Shown here piece by piece: positions 44,817 through 52,759 of a DNA stretch of 64,000 bases (position 1 is its first letter; each line of letters opens with the position of its first letter). Made by a program: the position numbers and the translations under genes. The notes beneath the pieces are model-generated. The model saw only the letters and a program-made list of their open reading frames with translations, ran no database searches and was not told the origin of the DNA. Origin of the DNA: CALJFL01 sp963669435 (lineage in GTDB: Bacteria; Pseudomonadota; Gammaproteobacteria; Pseudomonadales; Halieaceae); assembly GCA_963669435.1 (NCBI GenBank), contig OY770025.1, forward strand, positions 1,612,001-1,676,000, given 5' to 3'.

Positions 44817-44902
44817 GACTGTCTGGTCGAAACTCGCCGTGAATACATCCATGTAGGCTCGAGGGCAGCGTCCATGCTGCCCACGGTTTCGACCAGACAG
44901 TC
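44817..44902. repeat. structured repeat element, copy C
   Basis: Perfect 17-base arms (44817-44833 and 44886-44902) enclose a 52-base core. The hairpins are TAC-ATCCAT-GTA and GGGCAGC/GCTGCCC around GTCCAT. The core matches copy A at about three quarters of positions, with paired changes in both stems. It ends 54 bases from the stop of the convergent dehydrogenase gene. The rest of the 566-base gap (44391-44956) holds no gene that I can support. Confidence 0.85.
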
Positions 44903-44956
44903 AGCGCACAGCGCTTAGCTTCAGGCAAAAAACATCTACCTGAAAAGTGGAATTTG

Positions 44957-46381
44957 TTAAGCGTCGAATATCTTCCCAGGATTCATAATCCCGGCCGGAT
45001 CAAACAACCGTTTGATCTGCCGCATCAATTCAATCTCGGTTTCCGAACGACTGTACTGCAGGTAATTCTTCTTCAGCAGGCCCACGCCGTGTTCGGCCGA
45101 CACACTGCCGCCATAACGCTGCACAATCTCGAACACCCAGGTACTCACCTCACCACAACGCCGCTGAAACTCATCCATACTCAGCTCATCCGGCTTGAGC
45201 ATATTCAAGTGCACATTCCCGTCGCCAATATGACCAAACCAGACGATCTCAAAGTCCGGGTATTGCTCATTCACCACGGCTTCTACCTCGGTGAGAAAGT
45301 CTGGCACCTTTGATATCACCGTGGAGATATCATTCTTGTAGGGCGTCCACTGAGATATCGTTTCGGAAATGTCCTCCCGCAGCCGCCACAAGGCCTGGGC
45401 CTGGGCGACGCTTTGGCTGACCACGCCGTCCACGACCCAGCCCTGTTCCACACAGTGTTCAAACAGCGCCATCGCCACATCCATATCTGCGTCTGACTCT
45501 TGCTCAAACTCGATCAAGGCGTAGTAGGGGGTGGGGGTTTCGAAGGGGCGCTGCAAACCCTGGTGCTCGACTACCTTCTGCAGGGCCAACTCTGAGAAAA
45601 ACTCGAAAGCAGACAGGTCCATCTTGCCCTGGTAGGTACTCAGCACCTGCATGATTGACGCCATGTCTGGCACGCCGAGCACCAGCACCGCCAGGTTGCC
45701 CGGTGGACGGGCGAGCTGCATAGTCGCCTCGACAACAATGCCCAGCGAGCCTTCGGCTCCTATATAAAGGTGGCGAAAATCGTAGCCGGCGTTGTTCTTG
45801 GTGAGGCCGCGATTGAGATCGAGCAGTTCCCCGGTGCCGGTGACCACTTTCAGCCCGGCCACCCAGTCCCGGGTCATGCCGTAGCGAATAACCTTGATAC
45901 CACCGGCATTGGTGGAGATGTTGCCCCCAATCTGGCTGGAGCCGCTGGAGGCGAAATCAACAGGGTAAAACAGGTCCCTCTCTTCGGCGTATTCCTGCAA
46001 CTGCTCTGTAATCACCCCCGCACCACAGCGCACGGTTCGATCTATCGCGTTGAAGTCGCTGATGGTATTCAGGCGGTCGAGAGCTATTACCAATTCACCG
46101 TTGCTGGCAACTGCACCGGCACTCAGGCCACTGCGACCGCCGGAGGGAACAATCGCCAGCTCATGGTGTACGGCGAGTTTCACCAGCTCCTGCACCTGCT
46201 CTACCGTCCCAGGCAATACCACGGCACAGGGCGCGGGCTGGTACACCCGCGTCCAGTCGCAACCATAACGCTGCAATGCCTCGGGGTCGGTAAGCACGCG
46301 GTCGGCGCCAACCACATCGGCAAGCGCAGCCTGAATCGGGGGACTTAAGGCTCCCAATGGTCTTCCTCCGGTAATTTTCAC
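44957..46381 (-). CDS. FAD-linked D-2-hydroxyglutarate dehydrogenase
   Basis: A 474-residue flavoprotein of the GlcD/VAO family. The FAD domain has VPSGGRSGLSAGA, QIGGNISTNAGGIKVIRYG and the C-terminal half the metal-binding HIGDGNVHLN and EHGVGLLKK. Divergence from serA points to a D-2-hydroxyglutarate dehydrogenase: SerA can reduce 2-oxoglutarate to D-2-hydroxyglutarate, and in Pseudomonas this enzyme, located beside serA, returns it. D-lactate dehydrogenase is the alternative. The open frame reaches 46429; the GTG at 46381 fits relatives, but no clear ribosome-binding site is seen. Confidence 0.88.
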   Translation of the reverse strand: MKITGGRPLGALSPPIQAALADVVGADRVLTDPEALQRYGCDWTRVYQPAPCAVVLPGTVEQVQELVKLAVHHELAIVPSGGRSGLSAGAVASNGELVIALDRLNTISDFNAIDRTVRCGAGVITEQLQEYAEERDLFYPVDFASSGSSQIGGNISTNAGGIKVIRYGMTRDWVAGLKVVTGTGELLDLNRGLTKNNAGYDFRHLYIGAEGSLGIVVEATMQLARPPGNLAVLVLGVPDMASIMQVLSTYQGKMDLSAFEFFSELALQKVVEHQGLQRPFETPTPYYALIEFEQESDADMDVAMALFEHCVEQGWVVDGVVSQSVAQAQALWRLREDISETISQWTPYKNDISTVISKVPDFLTEVEAVVNEQYPDFEIVWFGHIGDGNVHLNMLKPDELSMDEFQRRCGEVSTWVFEIVQRYGGSVSAEHGVGLLKKNYLQYSRSETEIELMRQIKRLFDPAGIMNPGKIFDA

Positions 46382-46474
46382 AGTGGGCTGAATCAGGGGG
46401 CGAGTATGGTACCATGCGCGCCCTCTCAAACCCCGTAACTATGACTATCCACGTACCTCTTGGAGAGCTTTTAT

Positions 46475-47704
46475 ATGGCGCAGCAGTCGCTGGAAAAGAG
46501 CAAGATCAGGTTCCTGCTGCTGGAAGGCGTTCACCCCTCCGCGGTGGAAACCCTGCAGCGGGCCGGCTACGAAAATATTGAGCTGCACAAGAAGGCCCTG
46601 CCGCCCGAAGAGCTGAAAGCAGCCATTGCGGGCGCGCATTTCGTGGGGATTCGCTCGCGGACCCAGCTGACCGAGGAGATCCTGGATAGCGCCGACAGGC
46701 TGGTTGCTATCGGCTGCTTCTGCATTGGAACAAACCAGGTGGACCTGGAAGCTGCGACCCGCCGCGGTATCGCGGTATTTAACGCGCCGTTTTCCAATAC
46801 CCGCAGCGTTGCGGAATTGGTCATTGCCGAGGCCATCTTGTTACTGCGCGGCATCGCTGAAAAGAATGCGGCTGCCCACCGGGGTGAGTGGCAAAAGTCT
46901 GCCCTTAACGCCTTCGAGATTCGGGGCAAGCGCCTGGGCATCATCGGCTACGGCAATATCGGGATGCAACTGGGGGTAATTGCGGAAGGCCTGGGCATGC
47001 AGGTGCAATTCTACGACGTGGTGAACAAGCTGCCCCTGGGGAATGCCCGCCAGGTACCCAGCCTGAACCAACTGCTGGCGAGTTCCGAAGTGGTGAGCCT
47101 GCACGTACCGGAAACCAGCGCCACCCAGAATCTGATTGGTGCAGAGGAACTGAAGCAAATGCAGCCCGGCTCAGTATTGATCAACGCCTCCCGGGGAACA
47201 GTGGTGGATATCGACGCACTCGCCGCCAGCCTGGAGTCAGGGCAGCTGGGCGGTGCCGGTATCGACGTATTCCCGGTAGAGCCGCGCTCCAATGATGACG
47301 AGTTTGTGTCCCCACTGCGCCAATTCGACAACACGTTCCTGACACCGCACATTGGCGGCAGCACGGTGGAAGCACAGGAAAACATCGGCATGGAAGTGGC
47401 AGAAAAACTGGCACGCTACAGTGACAACGGCACCACCACGTCTTCCGTCAACTTCCCTGAGGTAGCACTGCCTGAACACGCCGGCAGTCACCGCCTCCTG
47501 CACGTCCACCACAACGTTCCAGGTGTGATGAGCGCAATCAACAGCGTGTTTTCAGAGAATAACCTGAACGTCAGCGCCCAGTTCCTGCAGACCAACGAGC
47601 TGGTGGGTTACGTGGTCATCGATGTTGACGCCGAATATTCCGACATGGCACTCGCTAAACTCGCCGCAATAGACGGTACTATCCGCAGTCGCGTACTATT
47701 TTAA
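46475..47704 (+). CDS. serA: D-3-phosphoglycerate dehydrogenase
   Basis: A 409-residue enzyme that opens serine synthesis by oxidising 3-phosphoglycerate. The Rossmann motif GYGNIGMQLG, the catalytic arginine in NASRGTVVD and histidine in TPHIGGST are intact, and an ACT domain (about residues 340-409) gives serine feedback. The start is ATG 46475 with GGAGAG seven bases upstream; the open frame begins 15 bases earlier. It shares a 93-base gap, with the dyad ATGGTACCAT at 46406-46415, with the divergent dehydrogenase. Confidence 0.96.
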   Translation: MAQQSLEKSKIRFLLLEGVHPSAVETLQRAGYENIELHKKALPPEELKAAIAGAHFVGIRSRTQLTEEILDSADRLVAIGCFCIGTNQVDLEAATRRGIAVFNAPFSNTRSVAELVIAEAILLLRGIAEKNAAAHRGEWQKSALNAFEIRGKRLGIIGYGNIGMQLGVIAEGLGMQVQFYDVVNKLPLGNARQVPSLNQLLASSEVVSLHVPETSATQNLIGAEELKQMQPGSVLINASRGTVVDIDALAASLESGQLGGAGIDVFPVEPRSNDDEFVSPLRQFDNTFLTPHIGGSTVEAQENIGMEVAEKLARYSDNGTTTSSVNFPEVALPEHAGSHRLLHVHHNVPGVMSAINSVFSENNLNVSAQFLQTNELVGYVVIDVDAEYSDMALAKLAAIDGTIRSRVLF

Positions 47705-47758
47705 GGTGTGTGTGATCACTGGCTCGTTTAACCAAGGCCGAACTGGTATGGCCAAGAG

Positions 47759-48316
47759 ATGACCGTTTCCGTGGCTGATCAGAAAGAAAAGTTTCTGGAA
47801 GATCTTGTATCCGAGCACCGGCAGCCGCTGGAGAAATATCTCGCCAGTAAGCTGGACAGTGCTGAAGATGCGGCAGAGGTTGCCCAGGAAGCCTACTTGC
47901 GTATGCACCGTATGGAGGCCCCGCAAAAACTCGATAACGCCCGCGCCTTCCTGTTCCAGGTTGCAACCAACCTGGCCGTGGACCAATTGCGCCGGCGCAC
48001 TCTGCATTTTCGCTTCCTCAAACAGGAATCCCGCCAGGCGCCGGAGGGCGAGGCCGTGGACATCAACGCGGTGACGGCACCGCCAGAGCAGATACTGGAT
48101 GCCAAAGAGAAACTGAAAGCCATGTACCAGGCGGTGGATGAGCTGCCGTTCAAGGTGAAGCAGGCATTTTTGCTGCATCGCAGCAGCGGTATGTCCTACG
48201 CGGAGATTGCTGAAGCGCTGGAGGTTTCAGTATCCAGCGTAGAGAAATATCTGCTCCAGGCATTGAAACACTGTCGCAAACGGCTCACGAATTACTACCC
48301 CAATGAAGAAAAGTGA
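47759..48316 (+). CDS. ECF sigma factor, FecI-like
   Basis: A 185-residue sigma factor with region 2 (about residues 12-75: EDAAEVAQEAYLRMHRME and DNARAFLFQVATNLAVDQLRRR) and region 4 (about 115-175: YAEIAEALEVSVSSVEKYLLQALKHCRK). It heads the set sigma-fecR-receptor, which is the FecI/FecR/FecA signalling arrangement for iron or other ligand uptake. It likely transcribes the receptor genes downstream; no obvious -35/-10 of the FecI type was matched. Confidence 0.92.
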   Translation: MTVSVADQKEKFLEDLVSEHRQPLEKYLASKLDSAEDAAEVAQEAYLRMHRMEAPQKLDNARAFLFQVATNLAVDQLRRRTLHFRFLKQESRQAPEGEAVDINAVTAPPEQILDAKEKLKAMYQAVDELPFKVKQAFLLHRSSGMSYAEIAEALEVSVSSVEKYLLQALKHCRKRLTNYYPNEEK

Positions 48317-48447
48317 GATTTCAACGACTTTCATTGCGGAAAGCGGGCAGTTGTTCGTTTTACTGTTAAATACTACATATAATTGAACTATTGGTAGGGC
48401 CTGTTGGCTAAGGATAAGCCCGCAGGATGCTGTAACGCTGGAAAGAA

Positions 48448-49431
48448 ATGAACGCAAGGAATCAGGACACCCACGAGATCGATTGTGATGAAGCGCTAGG
48501 CTGGATCGCGCTGTTCCGATCGACACGGGCCTCCGACGAAGATCGCCAGAACTTTGCCCTATGGTTAGCGGGACGGCCGTCGCGTAAGCGCGCGATGGAC
48601 CAGATGCTGGGCATGTGGGAAGACCTGGGCGCTGTCAGCGAATTACCCTTCCAATCCCTACTTGAAAAACCCGCCGCCAATGCCAGCCGCTGGCAGATCG
48701 GTGGTGCAGCAGCGGCCATCGCCGCCTGTCTGCTTGTGGCAGTAGCACTGTGGCCTTATTCATCGCCGACGAACTCCGTGCAGATTCTTCAAACTGCCCT
48801 TGGCGAACAGCAGGTTTTCGAGCTTGCCGATGACTCTCGCATTACCCTCAACGGATCCAGCCAGGCGCACGTTAGATACAGTGATGCGGAGCGCTATATC
48901 GAGTTGATCCGCGGAGAAGCCTATTTTGAGGTTGTTGCCGATGCCGAGCGACCCTTTCACGTGGACGCGGGTACGGCGCGGGCCACCGTTCTCGGCACTG
49001 CGTTCAATGTATATCGCTCAGAAAATAGCGCCGCCATCACGGTCACCGAGGGGGTGGTTAAGGTCACTGAGCTTGCACCCAGCGGTGCGACACGCGCGAG
49101 TTCTGACGTGTTACGTGCCAACCAACAGCTTACCGCCAACCAGCGCGGCCTGAGTGCCAGCCGCCGGGTGGACGCCTACACCTACACAGCGTGGCGCGAA
49201 GGCAAGCTGGTGGCTGATGAAATGCGCCTGACTGAATTGATCAGCCAGATGGCCCGCTATCACAACACCCGCATCCTCATTGATGATCCTGAGGTGGCGG
49301 CCCTGAAAGTCTCCGGTGTCTTCCCGCTGGACCAGCCCGATGCGCTAATCCTGGCGCTGGAAAAAAGTCTGGCCCTGGAGGCCGTGCAACTGGACGAGAA
49401 CACCCTGAAGTTGCTGAAAGCGCGTAATTAA
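48448..49431 (+). CDS. FecR-family anti-sigma/signal transducer
   Basis: A 327-residue inner-membrane protein. The cytoplasmic N-terminal part (about residues 1-75, DUF4880 type with ALGWIALFRS and RKRAMDQMLGMWEDL) binds the sigma factor; one helix (about 78-98) crosses the membrane; the FecR domain (about 115-215) and a DUF4974/STN-like C-terminal domain receive the receptor signal in the periplasm. GGAAAG lies just upstream of the ATG. Confidence 0.92.
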   Translation: MNARNQDTHEIDCDEALGWIALFRSTRASDEDRQNFALWLAGRPSRKRAMDQMLGMWEDLGAVSELPFQSLLEKPAANASRWQIGGAAAAIAACLLVAVALWPYSSPTNSVQILQTALGEQQVFELADDSRITLNGSSQAHVRYSDAERYIELIRGEAYFEVVADAERPFHVDAGTARATVLGTAFNVYRSENSAAITVTEGVVKVTELAPSGATRASSDVLRANQQLTANQRGLSASRRVDAYTYTAWREGKLVADEMRLTELISQMARYHNTRILIDDPEVAALKVSGVFPLDQPDALILALEKSLALEAVQLDENTLKLLKARN

Positions 49432-49517
49432 GATATAAAAACCCTTCATTCTTTCTATTACGCGAAATCTCTTTCTATTTCATAAGGTTACGATTTTGAG
49501 TCGCAGCCTTGTTTGCT

Positions 49518-52499
49518 ATGGCAGCGAGTTCAACGACGCCCGTCGTTACAGCCAGTCACCGTTTGCTGCGGTATGTATCCGCCGGCCTGGCGGGCCTTTG
49601 CCTTAGCGTAAACCTCAGCGCGGGGAAACTCCCCGAAGCCAATTTCATTATCGACGCGCCGCAACTGACGCCGGCCCTGCTGCAGTTCAGTCAACAAAGC
49701 GGTGTATCGATCGTGTTTTCCCAGCGCCTGGCCAGTAATGTGGAGGCGCCCTACGTGGTCGGCACCATGTCCCATGGGCAGGCCCTGGACATATTGCTGG
49801 AAGATTCCGGCCTCGGCTGGGAACTCGTCGAAGACCATATCATCGCCATCTATCCCCTGGATTGTTTTGACGTCACCATCTGCCCGGACGCCGAGGGCAT
49901 TCTTGATCAATACCCGGTGTATCAACCGGGCATAGAGGAAACCTACGTTTACGCCAGCCGCGTCACCGGCTCACGCATCAAGCGCACCGAGCATGAAAGT
50001 ACAGCACCGGTACAAATAATTTCTGCCCCCGAGATTGAATTGAGCGGCGCCCAAACCCTGGGGGAACTGCTCAAATTTGTTCCCGCTGTGTCGGGTAATG
50101 CGATCAGCACAGCCATTTCCAACGGTGGGGACGGCACCGCCTCGGTCACCCTCCGCGGTCTTCCCGCCAGTAACACCCTGGTGCTGATCAACGGCAGACG
50201 GGTCGCCAATAATGGTCTGGCCGGGGAATCGGTAGACCTGAACAGCATCCCCCCCGCAGCCGTCGAGCGCATAGAAATTCTCAAGGACGGAGCCTCGGCC
50301 ATCTACGGGTCTGACGCCATAGCAGGGGTGGTCAACGTGATCATGCGCCGGAACTACAGCGGTTTTCTGGCGGAAACGTATTACGGGGAAGCAGAGGCGG
50401 GGGACCTGGAGACCCAGACCCATACCCTGCAATACGGGACACGACTGCCAAGGGGCTCCTTTTTCATAAGCGCCACTGCATTTGACCAGGAACCGATCTT
50501 TTCGCGAGATCGGCGAGTATCTGCCAGTGCCGACACACGGCCTTTGGGTGGCTCGGATCAGCGCTCAAGTGCTACCCCCGACTCCCGGGTGGTACTGCCT
50601 GACGGTACAGCACTCATCGCACAGGGCGGGGAATATCGGCCGTTTGTCGACAGTGACCTGTACAATTTCAGGCCGTTTACCACCGCCGTTGTGCCGCTGG
50701 AACGCAAAAGTCTCTTCACCAATATGGAATACGACATCACCAGCAGTGTCACCGCGCTAGTGGAGTTGAGTCACCTGGAAACCGATGCCACGGCCGAACT
50801 CGCACCGACCCCCATATTCACCGCCTTCGAGCAGCGCCCCATTACTATCGCTGCGGACAACCCGTTTAACACGTTTGGCGTGGAACTGAGCGATGTCCGT
50901 CGGCGCATCCTCGAGCTGCCCCCCCGGTTGCAGCGTAACGAGTCAGATGTCTCCCGGGCCAGCTTCACGCTGGAAGGTGAGGCCTTCGACTGGTATTGGG
51001 ACATTGGTTACAACTGGAGCCGCAGCGAGGCGTCTGAGCGCACCCTAAACCTGGTCAATGCAGATAACCTGGCGCGCGGCCTGGGCCCTGCAGAAAGTTG
51101 TCAGGGCTCGGATATCGACGGCTGCGTGGCTATCAACCTTCTCGGCCCCGAAGGAAGTGTATTGCCAGACCAACTGGAGTTTATCCGGGTTGACGGCGAA
51201 GTAAGTGGTTACTCCAAGCTTTACAGCCTGAACGGTAGTATTAGCGGCGCGGCCTTCAACCTGCCAGAGGGTAAGATGGATGTCGCCGTCGGCATCGAAT
51301 ATCGCAACGAAATCACCAGTAAAACTCCCGAGGGCATAATCGCCTCCATCCAGACCATTGGCGGCACCAACTTTGAGGCCACCCGCGGGGAGCGCACGGT
51401 CGCCGAGGTGTTCGCCGAAACGGTGATCCCGGTGTGGACCGACCTCAGCGGGCGGTACACGTTGGATATAGAGGCAGCCCTGCGTTACTCCGATTACAGC
51501 GACTTTGGCGACACCTCCAATCCAAAGGTCGGTTTTCGCTTGCAATTGGGGCCAACTCTGACCCTGCGCGGGAACTACGCCGAGGGCTTTCGCGCACCCA
51601 GCTTGAATGAGCTATTCGCCGGCAATACCGAGGAACAGGCTTTTCTGAACGATCCCTGCACCTTGCAACAAAACGTGGGCGTCCTGGTAGGTTGTGCCCA
51701 GCAGGCAGACCCGAGCAGAAATCAATTCCTTACCATCCGCGGCGGCAATCCTGCACTTGAGGCCGAAACTGCGGACACCTGGAGTGCCGGGGTGGTGTGG
51801 AGCCCCGAACGCGCCGTCGGATTGACCGTTTCCGCGGATGTTTTCCAAATAGAGCAGCAAGACGTGGTCGCCGCCAGCGCCCAGTTTCTGGTTACCCAGA
51901 ACGCCTGGACAGGCGCCTTTGAAGAGCAGGTGGAACGCGACGAATCGGGCAACCTGACTCTGATCACCGCCACCAACATCAATGTTGGGCGCAGGCGGGT
52001 ACAAGGCGCGGATCTCTCCCTGAACTATCACCTGCCGCTCGCTGACTGGGGCCAGGTGTCGGTCACCGGCAATGCCACCTATATAGGTGAGTACCTGACT
52101 CGCCTCGATCCCACAGCCTCGGAGCTGGACCTGGCAGGTACCTTCAGAGACGAGGCCTCAGAAGGCCTGGGCGGTATTCCCGAGTGGAAAGCCCAGCTGG
52201 GCCTGCGCTGGAAAAGGCAGCGCTGGCGGGGCAGCTACGACATGCACTATGTGAGTTCCATGCGCGAAGTCATTCCTGATACCACACAGACCCGCAGTAT
52301 AGACAGCTGGCTGGTTCACGACCTGCAGCTGAGTTACACCTTCGATATTCTACGCGGCATGCGCACCAGCATAGGTGTGGACAACGCACTCGACGAGGAG
52401 GCTCCTCTGGCCACCTCGGCATTCAACGACAATATCGATGGCCGCACCCACGAGCTCAAGGGGCGTTTCTGGTATCTGAAGTTGAGCCAGCGTTTCTAG
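49518..52499 (+). CDS. TonB-dependent receptor with STN signalling domain (FecA-like)
   Basis: A 993-residue outer-membrane transducer. After a signal peptide (about residues 15-37) comes an STN domain (about 45-115, FSQQSGVSIVFSQRL) that talks to FecR, then a linker with two cysteines (CFDVTIC), the plug (TaPVQIISAPEIELSGAQTL through YGSDAIAGVVNVIM) and a beta barrel ending KLSQRF. The C-terminal phenylalanine is the outer-membrane sorting signal. The start is ATG 49518; a TTG at 49509 also is in frame. The substrate is unknown; the CxxxC-like pair is not typical of a haem receptor. Confidence 0.92.
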   Translation: MAASSTTPVVTASHRLLRYVSAGLAGLCLSVNLSAGKLPEANFIIDAPQLTPALLQFSQQSGVSIVFSQRLASNVEAPYVVGTMSHGQALDILLEDSGLGWELVEDHIIAIYPLDCFDVTICPDAEGILDQYPVYQPGIEETYVYASRVTGSRIKRTEHESTAPVQIISAPEIELSGAQTLGELLKFVPAVSGNAISTAISNGGDGTASVTLRGLPASNTLVLINGRRVANNGLAGESVDLNSIPPAAVERIEILKDGASAIYGSDAIAGVVNVIMRRNYSGFLAETYYGEAEAGDLETQTHTLQYGTRLPRGSFFISATAFDQEPIFSRDRRVSASADTRPLGGSDQRSSATPDSRVVLPDGTALIAQGGEYRPFVDSDLYNFRPFTTAVVPLERKSLFTNMEYDITSSVTALVELSHLETDATAELAPTPIFTAFEQRPITIAADNPFNTFGVELSDVRRRILELPPRLQRNESDVSRASFTLEGEAFDWYWDIGYNWSRSEASERTLNLVNADNLARGLGPAESCQGSDIDGCVAINLLGPEGSVLPDQLEFIRVDGEVSGYSKLYSLNGSISGAAFNLPEGKMDVAVGIEYRNEITSKTPEGIIASIQTIGGTNFEATRGERTVAEVFAETVIPVWTDLSGRYTLDIEAALRYSDYSDFGDTSNPKVGFRLQLGPTLTLRGNYAEGFRAPSLNELFAGNTEEQAFLNDPCTLQQNVGVLVGCAQQADPSRNQFLTIRGGNPALEAETADTWSAGVVWSPERAVGLTVSADVFQIEQQDVVAASAQFLVTQNAWTGAFEEQVERDESGNLTLITATNINVGRRRVQGADLSLNYHLPLADWGQVSVTGNATYIGEYLTRLDPTASELDLAGTFRDEASEGLGGIPEWKAQLGLRWKRQRWRGSYDMHYVSSMREVIPDTTQTRSIDSWLVHDLQLSYTFDILRGMRTSIGVDNALDEEAPLATSAFNDNIDGRTHELKGRFWYLKLSQRF

Positions 52500-52562
52500 G
52501 GTACCTCTGAATGATTCGACAATACCGCAACGGAGCCTGAGAAACCTCCTCATCGTTTAGCG

Positions 52563-52579
52563 ATGCCCACGGGCATTTT
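52563..52579 (+). terminator. weak terminator candidate after the first receptor gene
   Basis: ATGCC/GGCAT arms with a short loop are followed by TTTT. The stem is short, so termination is likely partial. Confidence 0.35.
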
Positions 52580-52631
52580 CCCGCCAGAATCCGCCAGGAT
52601 TTCATCCGGGAATCTTATTCCTTCCGTTTAT

Positions 52632-52646
52632 TGTGAATTATTCACA
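52632..52646. promoter_or_regulatory. palindromic operator candidate upstream of the second receptor gene
   Basis: TGTGAATTATTCACA is a perfect dyad with 7-base arms and one central base. It looks like half of a CRP site, but the spacer is five bases and not six. It lies 114 bases upstream of the receptor start and is the only strong dyad in the 260-base gap. Confidence 0.4.
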
Positions 52647-52701
52647 TTCATTAATTCTCCGTTGAGGGAACTACTGAGAGTTTCGTTAAACATGCAGAAC
52701 T

Positions 52702-52720
52702 CCCGACTCCGTAGGTCGGG
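52702..52720 (+). other. hairpin in the leader of the second receptor gene
   Basis: CCCGAC (52702-52707) and GTCGGG (52715-52720) form a stable stem around TCCGTAG. It lies 40 bases before the ATG and may shape translation of the receptor mRNA. There is no T run after it. Confidence 0.4.
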
Positions 52721-52759
52721 GGGCTAAACCCATAGTTATAACTTCATCGGAAAATTACT

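Noticed and set aside
44465..44902. Three spaced palindromic repeats that could suggest a CRISPR array
   Set aside because: Spacing is irregular, one copy is inverted, the cores are 52 bases with two hairpins each, and no cas genes are present.
52632..52646. CRP binding site
   Set aside because: The half-sites match but the spacer is five bases where CRP needs six; kept only as a generic dyad.
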